A stretch of DNA of 64,000 nt from Paucisalibacillus globulus. Its GTDB lineage: Bacteria; Bacillota; Bacilli; Bacillales; Amphibacillaceae. The stretch's first letter is position 1; every line of letters begins with the position of its first letter. The notes below the pieces were generated by a model. It saw nothing but the letters and a program-made list of their open reading frames with translations. It made no database searches and had not been told where the DNA came from. The stretch lies in the NCBI RefSeq assembly GCF_900184735.1, contig NZ_LT855386.1, positions 518,988 to 582,987 on the forward strand, in the 5' to 3' direction. Positions 8,191 through 17,179 of the stretch are shown here, piece by piece. The position numbers and the translations under genes were made by a program.

Positions 8191-8207
8191 TGACTGATTG
8201 TCATTCA
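8191..8207. promoter_or_regulatory. TetR operator before the tetR gene
   Basis: TGACTGATTGTCATTCA, 20 nt upstream of the chosen tetR start, matches the operator at 7470-7486 at 15 of 17 positions when that site is read on the minus strand. Autorepression is inferred. Confidence 0.7.
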
Positions 8208-8376
8208 TTATACAGTAATTTTCAAAAAAGTCAATACGAATACCTGAAATGGGTGTATAATCACCCGACACTATTAATGAATCTTCTCCTGATTCTAACT
8301 ATATTCTACATGGTTAAGGAATAAAATAGCTAGCAATAAGAATAATAACCATAACTTATCATAAGGTGCGATAATC

Positions 8377-8835
8377 ATGATCTTTACGTTGATCTCTGCA
8401 TTTATTTTTATAGTCATTGCCTATTTCATACATAAACGGATTAGCTATATGGAAATGTACACAGCTGTCCTATTTTCAGCAGTTTTTCAATTAATTGTAG
8501 ATATTTTATTAGAATTTAAGTATGAGCTATATGGATACTTTGATAAAGGGGTTGACTATCAAACATTTATCTTTATTCTCATGATTTATCCATCACTTAC
8601 CGTTATTTTTTTAAACTACTTACCTTTAGGAAGAGGAAAAATAATTTTTATCTTATACATGTTAGGTTGGATCATATTTGCCATTATTTATGAGTACTTT
8701 GCTGTTCAAGTAGGCGCATTTTATTATGTGAATTGGAAGCTTTGGTATTCAGCTATTATTTACCCTTTCGTTTATTTATTAATTGTCCTTAATTTCCTAT
8801 TCATTAGAAAGTTAATAGCAGTGAATACAAAGTAA
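8377..8835 (+). CDS. CBO0543-type multi-spanning membrane protein
   Basis: A 152-residue protein with about five hydrophobic helices and few charges. Features such as the WxxxFAIIYEYFAVQVGAFYY stretch with an acidic Tyr-rich centre and the closing WKLWYSAIIYPFVYLL recall the CBO0543 family of Firmicutes, which has no known function. The next gene encodes a relative of similar design 19 nt downstream, so the two form an operon. The family call is from memory and moderate. Confidence 0.65.
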   Translation: MIFTLISAFIFIVIAYFIHKRISYMEMYTAVLFSAVFQLIVDILLEFKYELYGYFDKGVDYQTFIFILMIYPSLTVIFLNYLPLGRGKIIFILYMLGWIIFAIIYEYFAVQVGAFYYVNWKLWYSAIIYPFVYLLIVLNFLFIRKLIAVNTK

Positions 8836-8854
8836 TATATTTGGAGCGATTACC

Positions 8855-9379
8855 ATGCATTTTGTTTACAATCTTTTATTTTTACTAGCTGGCTGGAAAT
8901 GGGGAAAGTGGCAAGAATGGAGAAAATACTACTCGACAATTTTGTTCTTCATTCTATGTGACTTTTTTGCTAATGTTTTAACATATAACTATCCCCTATG
9001 GCGATATCAGGAAAGTATATTTGCAACGAATATATTAAGTAATCATTCTTATATATCCATCATGATCATGTTTATTGTGTACCCTGCTACAACCTTAATC
9101 TATCTTGGGCATTTTCCTAAGGAAACAGGTAAAAAGATTCTTTGGATTTTATTTTGGGTATTGCTTTATTGGATAGTTGAATTTATCAATCTACATCATT
9201 TAAAGCTCATAAGACATGATAATGGATGGTCTATGGGTTGGTCGTTTATATTTGATGTTGTAATGTTCACAGCAATTTGGGCACATTACCGAAAACCAAT
9301 CATTGCTTGGGTGATTGCCATTATCTGGTCTATTATTATCATCCTTTTTTTCAGAATCCCTATCTGGTCCTTACCTTAA
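8855..9379 (+). CDS. CBO0543-type membrane protein, second copy
   Basis: A 174-residue protein with about five membrane helices. The central pattern LLYWIVEFINLHHLKLIRHDNGWSMGWS parallels the EYFAVQVGAFYYVNWKLWYS region of the preceding gene, so the two are probably paralogues. The N-terminal half has a Trp-rich amphipathic segment (LLAGWKWGKWQEWRKYY). Function is unknown. It ends at a hairpin that spans the end of the convergent OsmC gene. Confidence 0.65.
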   Translation: MHFVYNLLFLLAGWKWGKWQEWRKYYSTILFFILCDFFANVLTYNYPLWRYQESIFATNILSNHSYISIMIMFIVYPATTLIYLGHFPKETGKKILWILFWVLLYWIVEFINLHHLKLIRHDNGWSMGWSFIFDVVMFTAIWAHYRKPIIAWVIAIIWSIIIILFFRIPIWSLP

Positions 9380-9392
9380 CACCAACAAAAAA

Positions 9393-9420
9393 GGGGAAAA
9401 GCTTAAATGCTTTTCGCCCC
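9393..9420. terminator. Hairpin between convergent membrane-protein and OsmC genes
   Basis: AGGGGAAAAGC-TTAAAT-GCTTTTCGCCCCT, preceded by an A run, overlaps the last codons of the leftward OsmC gene. It can act as a rho-independent terminator for the leftward transcript and possibly for the rightward one. Confidence 0.6.
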
Positions 9421-9828
9421 TGCAACACCATTAATTGAATAAGTTGCTGTAATCTCTGCACTCAGTGAATGAGAAACCGAACAGTATTTTTCCATAGATA
9501 ATTCAATCGCACGTACTACTTTGTCTTCTGGTAATTCTCCTTCAAGCGCATAATGGAGATTTACCTTGGTGAATTTTTTCGGATGTTCATCGGCACGTTC
9601 CCCACTAACGTCCATTTGGAATGAGGTTGGGTTGAGTCTCATTTTTGTCAAGATTGATATGATATCAATCCCAGTACACCCTGCAACTGCACTAAGTAAT
9701 AACTCGGTCGGCCTTGCACCAGTATTTTCTCCACCAACAGATTCGGCTGCGTCCATTTTAAGTTCGTGTCCAGATGGTGCAAAACCAGTAAAAGCCATTT
9801 TACCATCCCATTTTACATTCATCTCCAT
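9403..9828 (-). CDS. OsmC/Ohr family redox protein (YhfA-like)
   Basis: A 141-residue protein. The two conserved cysteines of the OsmC fold lie in AVAGCTGIDI (about residue 51) and MEKYCSVSHSL (about residue 114). The family reduces organic hydroperoxides through this cysteine pair; the MNVKWDGKMAFTGFAPSGHEL start resembles the YhfA-type subgroup, whose substrate is unclear. The gene is monocistronic. Confidence 0.85.
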   Translation of the reverse strand: MEMNVKWDGKMAFTGFAPSGHELKMDAAESVGGENTGARPTELLLSAVAGCTGIDIISILTKMRLNPTSFQMDVSGERADEHPKKFTKVNLHYALEGELPEDKVVRAIELSMEKYCSVSHSLSAEITATYSINGVAGAKSI

Positions 9829-10344
9829 TTAGAATCCCTCCATATAATTTATCCTTCTGACCTGTAGTTTGCCTCTATTTGGAGTAAATTACAACTATAT
9901 TGATTCTGTTATTCAATAGAGCAAGGCTATTCGTAAGTTACTATTGATAGGAACTTCACGGTAAATAGTTTAATTACAACAAAATTAGTTATTGGGTATA
10001 GCTGTACGACACCGCTCCGGCAGAATACTCCGCTTTCCGCGGGCCCGGCCTCAGCCTCCTCGAGGGAAGTTCGCCTCTGCGGGGTCTTCGGACACGTGCT
10101 TTTCCCGCAGGAGTCTACGTATTCTGCCTGCGCTAGTTTGGACTTTCTAAATTATGGTTGGTTTTAGATTTAAACAATAAGGTTAGAGGTTCGATGAGTT
10201 TCCAATAATTTAATCCAAATTTCCGTAGCGGGTATGGTGCTCTATCCAAGATGCTTATTTACTGCACAGTTTCTAACAATTATCAGTTAGATTAAATATA
10301 ATCGGCGAAACAACACTCTTATATAAGGCTGCCTTGAAGAAAGG
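9829..10344. other. Intergenic region carrying a GC-rich repeat
   Basis: Apart from the element at 10014-10135, nothing is recognised. The flanks are AT-rich and hold the promoters of the divergent OsmC and nucleotidyltransferase genes, which I cannot place. Confidence 0.5.
10014..10135. repeat. GC-rich palindromic interspersed repeat, copy 1
   Basis: Begins GCTCCGGCAGAATAC (10014-10028) and ends with the inverse GTATTCTGCC (10119-10128), enclosing a GC-rich core with ACTCCGCTTTCCGCGGG and CCCGCAGGAGTC. Its base composition differs sharply from the AT-rich surroundings. Related sequences lie at 18003-18065 and 18133-18305. It looks like a non-coding, MITE- or REP-like dispersed repeat, as seen in many Bacillaceae. 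Confidence 0.7.
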
Positions 10345-10353
10345 ATGTTAGTA

Positions 10354-11142
10354 GTGAAAGAGACCATAGTGGATAGTCTTAGACAGATTGAACAATCTCA
10401 TCAGGTTACTATCTTATATGCTTGTGAAGCCGGGAGTCGGGCATGGGGGATTGCCTCTCGAAGCAGTGATTATGATGTTAGATTCATTTATATACACCCC
10501 AAAGAGACTTATTTAAGTATTGATCCAATAGGAGCTGGGAAGAATCGAGATGTGATTGATTTTAAAACGTCTACACCAGATAAGTTCGATATACATGGTT
10601 GGGAAATCACTAAAACACTAAGATTATATCGAAAGTCCAATCCATCATTATTAGAATGGCTTCAATCTCCAATCATTTATCACCAAGCTTACTCGACAAT
10701 TCCCATGTTGAACGAACTCTTACCTAGCATATACGATCAAAAAGCCTGCATACTCCACTATTTAAATATGTCATTTGGAAATTATAAAAAAACACTCAAA
10801 CAAGAAATTCATCATACCAAGACTATTATTAACACTTTCCGTCCGTTACTTGCTGCAAAGTGGATAGTGCAATACAATAATTTCCCACCTTTAAACTTTC
10901 AACTATTGCTTGATTCTGTCATTCAACAGAGCGAAATCAGAGATTATCTTCACTTGTTAATTAATCGAAAAATAACTAGTGAGACTAGAGACGAAATAAA
11001 TATTCACACCCTGTTACAATATAGTTATGAAGAATTTAATCAACTAAAAAACCATGCTCAGTCATTAGAGACCAAGAGCATGGATATTACTGAAAAATTA
11101 AATTATATATTCCGTCAAACACTAAAAGAAGTTAGTAAATAA
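10354..11142 (+). CDS. Predicted nucleotidyltransferase (YcgL-like, DNA polymerase beta superfamily)
   Basis: About 262 residues. I prefer the GTG at 10354, which sits 6-8 nt after AAAGGAT; an in-frame ATG at 10345 overlaps that site. The nucleotidyltransferase motif is clear: GSRAWGIASRSSDYDVRFIY, with the paired Asp residues that bind metal. The rest, including HGWEITKTLRLYRKSNPSLLEWLQSP, is typical of the YcgL/RlaP-type proteins, whose nucleotide acceptor is unknown. It stands alone between a repeat and the SLAP gene. Confidence 0.82.
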   Translation: MKETIVDSLRQIEQSHQVTILYACEAGSRAWGIASRSSDYDVRFIYIHPKETYLSIDPIGAGKNRDVIDFKTSTPDKFDIHGWEITKTLRLYRKSNPSLLEWLQSPIIYHQAYSTIPMLNELLPSIYDQKACILHYLNMSFGNYKKTLKQEIHHTKTIINTFRPLLAAKWIVQYNNFPPLNFQLLLDSVIQQSEIRDYLHLLINRKITSETRDEINIHTLLQYSYEEFNQLKNHAQSLETKSMDITEKLNYIFRQTLKEVSK

Positions 11143-11281
11143 GCTGATAAAAAACTGTGCTTTTTACTATACTTTACCTTAGCAGAAGAGTAATCATTGT
11201 CTCATTAACATGAAGCAATGCTTTACTTAGGTTATAATTAAGTTCTATAAAAATAATCATCACAATAAGGAGATTTCTACC

Positions 11282-11659
11282 ATGCAAAAACTTGTCTATG
11301 AATCCTCTTGGAAAAAACAAATTTCAGATAAAGATCGGAATTTAGTTGAGAAGACATTTTTGGAGATGACATTAACAGATGAACCCATACAATTTACTAC
11401 CCTACGTACAGATTGGAATTATAAGAAAGAGTTGCTCATTATGGTAATGGTCCATAATGTTACCGAAGAAGAAATATCATTCAATCAAAAAAAGTTATGC
11501 TATAAGCATAACAATGAAGTATTAGCAGAACATATATTTAATTTATCAAATCTATCCGTAGAACCGAATACTAGTATGCCATGGACATTTATTTTCCCTG
11601 TAGGAAGTTATGTTGATGCGGCGATTTTTGAACATGGGGAATTAGAATTAAAGGAATAA
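11282..11659 (+). CDS. SLAP-domain protein
   Basis: A 125-residue protein with the beta-sandwich pattern of the SLAP domain. It opens QKLVYESSWKKQISDKDRN and closes with SNLSVEPNTSMPWTFIFP. No signal peptide is present, so it is probably cytoplasmic, as in many Bacillus accessory Sec (SecA2-linked) loci where such proteins occur; no secA2 is seen here. AAGGAG lies 9 nt before the ATG. The function is not established. Confidence 0.72.
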   Translation: MQKLVYESSWKKQISDKDRNLVEKTFLEMTLTDEPIQFTTLRTDWNYKKELLIMVMVHNVTEEEISFNQKKLCYKHNNEVLAEHIFNLSNLSVEPNTSMPWTFIFPVGSYVDAAIFEHGELELKE

Positions 11660-11721
11660 ATTGGTATTGCGGGTTAATAGTACATATGTTAAAGTAAGAA
11701 AGTGACTGTATTTTTATAAAA

Positions 11722-11751
11722 ATATAATATAATTATCCAATTATATTATAT
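11722..11751. promoter_or_regulatory. AT-only perfect inverted repeat upstream of helD
   Basis: Arms of 13 bp, ATATAATATAATT and AATTATATTATAT, are separated by ATCC. There is no T tail, so it is not a clear terminator of the SLAP gene. It contains TATAAT-like hexamers on both strands and may be part of the helD promoter or a weak hairpin. Confidence 0.4.
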
Positions 11752-11806
11752 CACCAATCGAACTTAGAGTCAACAAAAAGAAATAATTTAGATTGGGGTT
11801 GATTTA

Positions 11807-14083
11807 GTGAGTAATGACACTAGTATGCAAATGGAACAAAAACGCGTTGATGATGTAGTAAGTGAGATCAACATGAAGGAAGAAAAACTACTCTCCAAAG
11901 CAGGCGGACTAAAGGAAAGCATTATTGATCTCCGTAAAAACTTCTGGGAAGATGTAACGGTTAACTTAGATGAACCTGATGATGTCATTGAGACACAAGC
12001 CAGCTTAAAACAGCAAGCAGAGTTACTTGCAGAGCGAGAGAGGTCACATGGAGAAATAGGTAAAGAACTTAAGATACTTAATCGCCTGAAAGAGTCTCCC
12101 TATTTTGGGAGAATTGATTTCACTGAAAGTCCAGTAAATGAAAAAGAGCAAATTTATGTTGGTGTTGCTTCCCTAATGGACCGCAATGAGGAAGAATTTC
12201 TAATCTATGATTGGCGGGCACCAATTTCCAGTCTTTATTATGATTTCTCTCCTGGTGAGGCTTATTACGACACCTCATTTGGAACTATTTCGGGTGAAAT
12301 AACACTTAAAAGACAATATATTATAAGGCAAAGTAAAATCAAAGGTATGTTTGATACAGGAGTTACAATCGTCGATGGTCTCCTACAAGATGCACTTGGG
12401 AACAATGCCAGTACCACTATGAAAAGTATTGTTGCTACCATCCAAAAGGAACAAAATAAAATTATTCGTAATGAACATAGCAAATTACTTGTTGTACAGG
12501 GGGTTGCAGGTAGTGGTAAAACATCTGCCGTCTTACAACGTATCGCGTACTTATTATATCGTTTTCGAGGAAGCTTGAATTCCAATAATTTATTATTATT
12601 TTCACCGAACCCACTATTTTCAAGCTATATAGCGAATGTACTTCCAGAACTTGGAGAGACCAACATTAGTCAAACAACTTTCTTAGACTTTTTACGAAAT
12701 GGAATTGAAAGTAGTATTTCGATAGAATCCCCTTTTGAGCAAATGGAGTATATTCTAACCTGCCGAGATAAGAATGTATTAGCAGCCAGAGAACAAAATA
12801 TGAAGCTTAAGTCTAGTATTGATTTTAAAGATATTTTAGATGACTATATTACATCCTTGTTATCAAGTGGTATTCAATTTAGAAATATTACCTTTCAAAA
12901 CAGGATATTAATCTCGAAGGAACGTATTTCAGATTATTTTTATTCACTGGAAGATGTTGATTCCATTCCAAACAGAATGGAATATGTGGCAAAATGGCTA
13001 TTGAAAGAGTTACGATTCCATCAAGAAGAAGAGAAAAAGAAAGACTGGGTTATGGATCAAATTGAGTTGTTAGATAAAGAAGCTTATCTACAAGCCTATT
13101 ATGAAAATCAACGGGTTGATGAAGAAGATTTCAGCTTAGAAGAAGATATCCTACGTGCTGAAGTAATTAAGAAACAATTCACTCCTATTCGAAAGAAAGT
13201 CAAAAAGTTCGCATTTGTTCACACCCTAGCATCATATAAGCAGCTATTTGAGAACCAACAAACAAAAGATGATGATTTATGGCAAATTATCGCTAAATTG
13301 ACATTAGAAAATATTTCAAATAGATTTCTTACCTGGGAAGATGCAACAGCCTATAGGTATTTTAGAGGTAAACTAGTTGGGGATAAGGAAAATCGTGGGG
13401 TCCGTCATCTGTTCATTGATGAGGCACAAGATTATACTGCATTTCAATATGCATATATTAAAGAGATTTTTCCTTTTACTCGACTGACGCTCCTAGGTGA
13501 TATTAACCAAGCAATCTACACCTATGCCTCTAAGGAAAATCCACTAGTACCGGAATTTATAGAGGGGAATCATGAGAGAATCCTACTTACGAAAAGCTAT
13601 CGTTCTACGAAACAGATTGTTGAGTTTACCAAGAAGTTTGCACCGGGTGGAGAAATGATCGAACCGTTTGAGCGTGATGGAGATCCTCCACATATTATCA
13701 TGAAGGATGATAATACAGAATCACCCGTGACCTTGGTTAATACGATTGAAAAACTACAAGAGAAAAAGTTCGAGACCATAGCAATCATCTGCAAGACCTT
13801 AGAGGAAAGTAATCAGATCTACACATTATTAAAGGATAACATTGCTATTAAACAAATCAATGAAGATACCTATTCATTTGAAAAAGGTATTGTAGTATTA
13901 CCTGTTTATCTAGCTAAAGGTATTGAATTTGATGCTGTAATAATTCCTGATGCTTCGAGTGACCATTATCATCAAGAATCAGACCGAACACTATTCTATA
14001 CTGCATGTACAAGAGCCATGCATTCCTTAACCATTCTCTCAGGACACCATCCATGTATCTTCTTGCAAGAAGCTCTTAATTAA
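11807..14083 (+). CDS. helD: RNA polymerase recycling helicase HelD
   Basis: A 758-residue UvrD/PcrA-like superfamily 1 ATPase that pulls stalled RNA polymerase off DNA. The long N-terminal coiled arm (residues 1-110) that inserts into the secondary channel is present. It is followed by GRIDF and FLIYDWRAPISSLYYDF, both hallmarks of HelD. The Walker A is VQGVAGSGKTSAVLQRIAYLLYR (about residue 228), Walker B HLFIDEAQDYT, then GDINQAIYTY, and the C-terminal helicase motifs LAKGIEFDAVIIPD and FYTACTRAMHSLTIL. The start is GTG 11807 after a weak GGGGTTG site; no better upstream start is seen. The gene is monocistronic and ends at a strong terminator. Confidence 0.93.
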   Translation: MSNDTSMQMEQKRVDDVVSEINMKEEKLLSKAGGLKESIIDLRKNFWEDVTVNLDEPDDVIETQASLKQQAELLAERERSHGEIGKELKILNRLKESPYFGRIDFTESPVNEKEQIYVGVASLMDRNEEEFLIYDWRAPISSLYYDFSPGEAYYDTSFGTISGEITLKRQYIIRQSKIKGMFDTGVTIVDGLLQDALGNNASTTMKSIVATIQKEQNKIIRNEHSKLLVVQGVAGSGKTSAVLQRIAYLLYRFRGSLNSNNLLLFSPNPLFSSYIANVLPELGETNISQTTFLDFLRNGIESSISIESPFEQMEYILTCRDKNVLAAREQNMKLKSSIDFKDILDDYITSLLSSGIQFRNITFQNRILISKERISDYFYSLEDVDSIPNRMEYVAKWLLKELRFHQEEEKKKDWVMDQIELLDKEAYLQAYYENQRVDEEDFSLEEDILRAEVIKKQFTPIRKKVKKFAFVHTLASYKQLFENQQTKDDDLWQIIAKLTLENISNRFLTWEDATAYRYFRGKLVGDKENRGVRHLFIDEAQDYTAFQYAYIKEIFPFTRLTLLGDINQAIYTYASKENPLVPEFIEGNHERILLTKSYRSTKQIVEFTKKFAPGGEMIEPFERDGDPPHIIMKDDNTESPVTLVNTIEKLQEKKFETIAIICKTLEESNQIYTLLKDNIAIKQINEDTYSFEKGIVVLPVYLAKGIEFDAVIIPDASSDHYHQESDRTLFYTACTRAMHSLTILSGHHPCIFLQEALN

Positions 14084-14087
14084 GAAG

Positions 14088-14144
14088 AGGTTGGGACAAT
14101 AGGATTTCACTTTGACTAATCACCTATTGTCCCAACCTTTTTTA
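14088..14144 (+). terminator. Terminator after helD (TGGGACA-type hairpin)
   Basis: Perfect arms AGGTTGGGACAATAGG (14088-14103) and CCTATTGTCCCAACCT (14123-14138), then TTTTT. The GGGACA-containing arm is shared in kind with the hairpins at 18077-18369 and 53228-53268. Confidence 0.85.
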
Positions 14145-14148
14145 TTAC

Positions 14149-15010
14149 TTATTTTTTTATTGGAATCCATATTTCACTATAATAATCTTCCGAAGATGGA
14201 TCACCGTTACTACTATACACTTCCATTTCTGGACCACCAGCATGTTCATAACCTGTTGCTGGGAACCATTCAGAAAAAATTCGTTTCCAGGTTCTAGGCA
14301 TAGCATCAGGCATAGCTCCTATTACCGGAAAGACAGCCCATGTTGCAGCTGGAATTTCTCTTTCTTCCAAACCATCTGGTACTTGCTCTTTATTCTTTTC
14401 AGCAAGCAATTAAATAGGTTAAGTTCTCTAACTTATGGTCATACTCCATACAAATACCAAGTATGCCAAGAGAACCGCAATCCTTCTCTAACTCTTCTAC
14501 AAAACCATTCGAATTAACTTCTTTCCAAAAAGATGCTATCTTACGATTATTTTCGCCTCCTAATGTAGAAGTCTGAATGCTCTTCCCTATTACCTTAAAC
14601 GATTCTTTCCCTACAATCTTGTAATCCATTTCCACATCTCCCTTTATCTGAATTTGAAAAGACAGTTTAGGGTAGGCCTTCAAAGATTGACTATTTTTCT
14701 TTGCAGCGGATGGGGTAACGCCATGAATGGCTCGGAATGCCTTAGTAAATGCTTCCGGACTTTCGTAACCATACTTCAAAGCAATATCGATTATTTTTCG
14801 ATTTGAATTAACGAGTTCTTGTGCAGCTTTCGTGATTCGCCGATTACGAATATATTCACTCACGGTATAACCAGTGAGCATACTAAACATTCTTTGAAAA
14901 TGAAATTTAGACATAAACGCATTTTTTGCAATCTCCTCAATAGCTAGTTCCTCGTCAAGATTGGATTCAATGTATTCAATACTATCAATCATTCTTTGAA
15001 GTTTTTCCAA
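14149..15010 (-). pseudogene. AraC-family regulator with GyrI-like domain, broken by a frameshift
   Basis: Two overlapping frames read as one protein. 15010-14399 encodes an AraC HTH pair (residues 1-105: IEEIAKNAFMSKFHFQRMFSMLTGYTVSEYIRNRR, then IIDIALKYGYESPEAFTKAFRAIHGVTP) and the start of a GyrI-like effector domain, ending at LTYLIAC-stop. 14409-14149 continues in the next frame with AEKNKEQVPDGLEEREIPAATWAVFP to EIWIPIKK, the rest of the GyrI-like domain. Removing one T from GCTTGCTGAA near 14404-14410 would join them as LIAAEKNKEQ. This is either a true single-base insertion or a sequencing error. Such regulators bind small ligands through the GyrI-like domain. Confidence 0.82.
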
Positions 15011-15113
15011 GTCTCCCCAACTCCCTTTTCTATATTCAGTTTAACAAGTAGCTATAAGTGAATCCTGTTTTTACGTGCTCTTCTAGAACAGTTCTATACT
15101 TATATTAAATAAT

Positions 15114-15770
15114 CTACTCTACTTCACTATTACTAAATATCTCTACTCCATTTAAGGCTTGTGTTGCTAAGTGATCCGCTTCCCTGTTCCTCTTCCTTGG
15201 TACCAATTTATATTCTGGGGTAATGCCTAATTCCTCTACCTTACTTTCAATTCGTTCAATCCAACGAAGTAATTCTTCTTCGTAACACGGCCATTCATCA
15301 TTCATTTGTTTAATCACACCTTGGGAATCTCCTGAAAATGTAACAGGTATATGATGCACTCCCATAAATTCCAATTCAGAAACAGCTAAATGGAGTGCAG
15401 CATATTCCGCTTCACCATTCGTATTTAATTCCTCTACTAATGCGTTTTTACGGACTCGTAATTGCTTTCCAGCTTGCTCATAATAAATAACACATCCAAG
15501 GCCAGAATGTTTAGTTCCTACATCAAACCCACCATCAAAAAAAACAACAATGTTATGAGGCTCATCATCCACACTTTGTACGTATTTTCTCAGTTCTTTT
15601 AACATCCAGGTCGTATCATGATTATCATAAAATATCATATTTTTCACTCGTCCTGTACGCTCTAAGTCTTCCGCAAGCAATAGAGCTTTCTCTGGATTCA
15701 TTTCATCTGATATAAATGTTGTTTCAGTTCCTTTTGATGATTTATATAAGATCTCAATTCTAATATTCAT
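15114..15770 (-). CDS. RNase H-like protein (reverse-transcriptase-like annotation, YpeP/RnhA type)
   Basis: A 218-residue protein. The first 75 residues are a small N-terminal domain of unknown role; residues about 78-205 form an RNase HI fold. The four acidic catalytic residues can be placed: Asp in VVFFDGGFD, Glu in TNGEAEYAAL, Asp in FSGDSQGVI, and Asp in NREADHLATQ. It therefore probably cleaves RNA in RNA-DNA hybrids. A strong ribosome site is not obvious upstream of ATG 15770. The gene is monocistronic. Confidence 0.85.
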   Translation of the reverse strand: MNIRIEILYKSSKGTETTFISDEMNPEKALLLAEDLERTGRVKNMIFYDNHDTTWMLKELRKYVQSVDDEPHNIVVFFDGGFDVGTKHSGLGCVIYYEQAGKQLRVRKNALVEELNTNGEAEYAALHLAVSELEFMGVHHIPVTFSGDSQGVIKQMNDEWPCYEEELLRWIERIESKVEELGITPEYKLVPRKRNREADHLATQALNGVEIFSNSEVE

Positions 15771-15846
15771 TAAAAATCATCCTAATCTATATAAGTTTAA
15801 GTATATTTTCTGTCAAATATAAATTACCATTCTATATACAATTATA

Positions 15847-15880
15847 AAAGAACTCTAGGAATTTCTCCTAGAGTTCTTTT
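15847..15880 (-). terminator. Terminator of the HMG-CoA synthase gene
   Basis: Perfect 14-bp arms AAAGAACTCTAGGA / TCCTAGAGTTCTTT with a 5-nt loop, directly after the mvaS stop on the minus strand. A short A/T tail is present on both sides. Confidence 0.8.
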
Positions 15881-15885
15881 ATAGA

Positions 15886-17055
15886 TTACCTATTTTTATT
15901 CACATATTGGCGTTTATTATCTAGAGTTCCACTAAGTACAATGGTTGCCGGATCTTTTGAAATATCGAATTCAATATCCGATCCATCTACTGGTAACGTT
16001 TCTTCAAAGATGGTTTCATATTCTTCTACCGATACTTCTTTACGTGATTTAAATAAATTTTGATGTCCAGCAATATTTAGATATTCTCGATAGTTCGGTT
16101 GGAGAATCCCTGTGAAGAACTCTCCTACCGCACCAGAACCATAGCTAAACAAACCGATTCTTGAGCCGTCCGCTAATTCTTTATTCTCTAGTAAAGAGAG
16201 TAAACTCAAATAAAGGGCACCAGTATATATATTACCGACGTTCCGATTATAGGTTGTACTGATTTGATAATTCTCTAATAGTCGTTCGCGTACATCCTCT
16301 GGTGCTTCGTCTAATACAGTCCGTAATGCCTTCAGTCCCATTTTTGTATATGGTAAATGGAAACAAATTGCTTCCATATCCTTTAATTCGAGGCCAGACT
16401 TTTCCTTATAAATTTCCCAAACTTTATTAAAGAATAAAATATACTGCTCATTGGAGAATTTCCCATCAACAAAAGCCTTGTCCGAATAGATTGGTCTCCA
16501 AAAATCCATAATATCATTTGTCAAATAAACATTATGTTCTTCTAGCTCCATAATTCGAGGATTAGCACTTATTACCATGGCCACTGCGCCTGCACCTTGT
16601 GTTGATTCCCCTGACGTATTTAAACCATAGCGTGCGATATCTGTCCCTAATACCAACACCTTACTTTCTGGGTTTAACGCGACATGACCTTTTGCCATCT
16701 GAATACCAGCAGTAGCTGCATAGCAAGCCTGTTTCACTTCCACTGCGCGCGCATTAGGATTTAGCCCTAAAAGACGATGAACATAAACTGCTCCTGACTT
16801 TGAATGATCAATCCCTGATTCAGATCCAAATATAACAAAATCAATTTTATCTCGGTCCTCATCATCAATTATTTCTAATGCTGCATTAGCAGCTAATGTT
16901 ACGGAGTCCTGTGTTACGGGGGCAACAGCCATTTGACTCTGACCAATCCCAATTGTAAACTTTTCAGGCTCTACGTCTCTAGCAACCGCAAGTTTATTCA
17001 TATCCACAAACATATGCGGTGTATAAAATCCTATTTTATCAATACCTATTTTCAT
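15886..17055 (-). CDS. mvaS: Hydroxymethylglutaryl-CoA synthase
   Basis: A 389-residue enzyme joining acetyl-CoA and acetoacetyl-CoA to HMG-CoA. The start is ATG 17055 after AAAGGAGTT; an upstream in-frame ATG at 17118 lacks a site. The catalytic triad falls at Glu79 (FGSESGIDHSKS), Cys111 (VKQACYAATAGI) and His233 (ICFHLPYTKMG), the same numbers as I recall for the Staphylococcus aureus enzyme. No other mevalonate-pathway gene is in the window. A 58-residue small gene lies upstream on the same strand. Confidence 0.93.
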   Translation of the reverse strand: MKIGIDKIGFYTPHMFVDMNKLAVARDVEPEKFTIGIGQSQMAVAPVTQDSVTLAANAALEIIDDEDRDKIDFVIFGSESGIDHSKSGAVYVHRLLGLNPNARAVEVKQACYAATAGIQMAKGHVALNPESKVLVLGTDIARYGLNTSGESTQGAGAVAMVISANPRIMELEEHNVYLTNDIMDFWRPIYSDKAFVDGKFSNEQYILFFNKVWEIYKEKSGLELKDMEAICFHLPYTKMGLKALRTVLDEAPEDVRERLLENYQISTTYNRNVGNIYTGALYLSLLSLLENKELADGSRIGLFSYGSGAVGEFFTGILQPNYREYLNIAGHQNLFKSRKEVSVEEYETIFEETLPVDGSDIEFDISKDPATIVLSGTLDNKRQYVNKNR

Positions 17056-17179
17056 GCTGATAACTCCTTTACAGTTTTCCTCTTTCCCTATTATATCTAT
17101 ATGTGAAAAATCACACAATCCAAACCTCTTACTATGTATAATGGAGCTTGTTCAGTATACCAAACAAGCCCCAACTAGG

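Noticed and set aside
14149-14409. Separate 86-residue GyrI-like protein
   Set aside because: The start has no ribosome site and the sequence continues the AraC regulator's domain in a shifted frame, so it is part of a broken gene.
17102-17115. TGTGA-AAAA-TCACA palindrome upstream of mvaS
   Set aside because: The spacer is 4 nt, not 6, so the two half-sites would not face the same side of the helix for a Crp/Fnr dimer; no -10 lies in the expected register.
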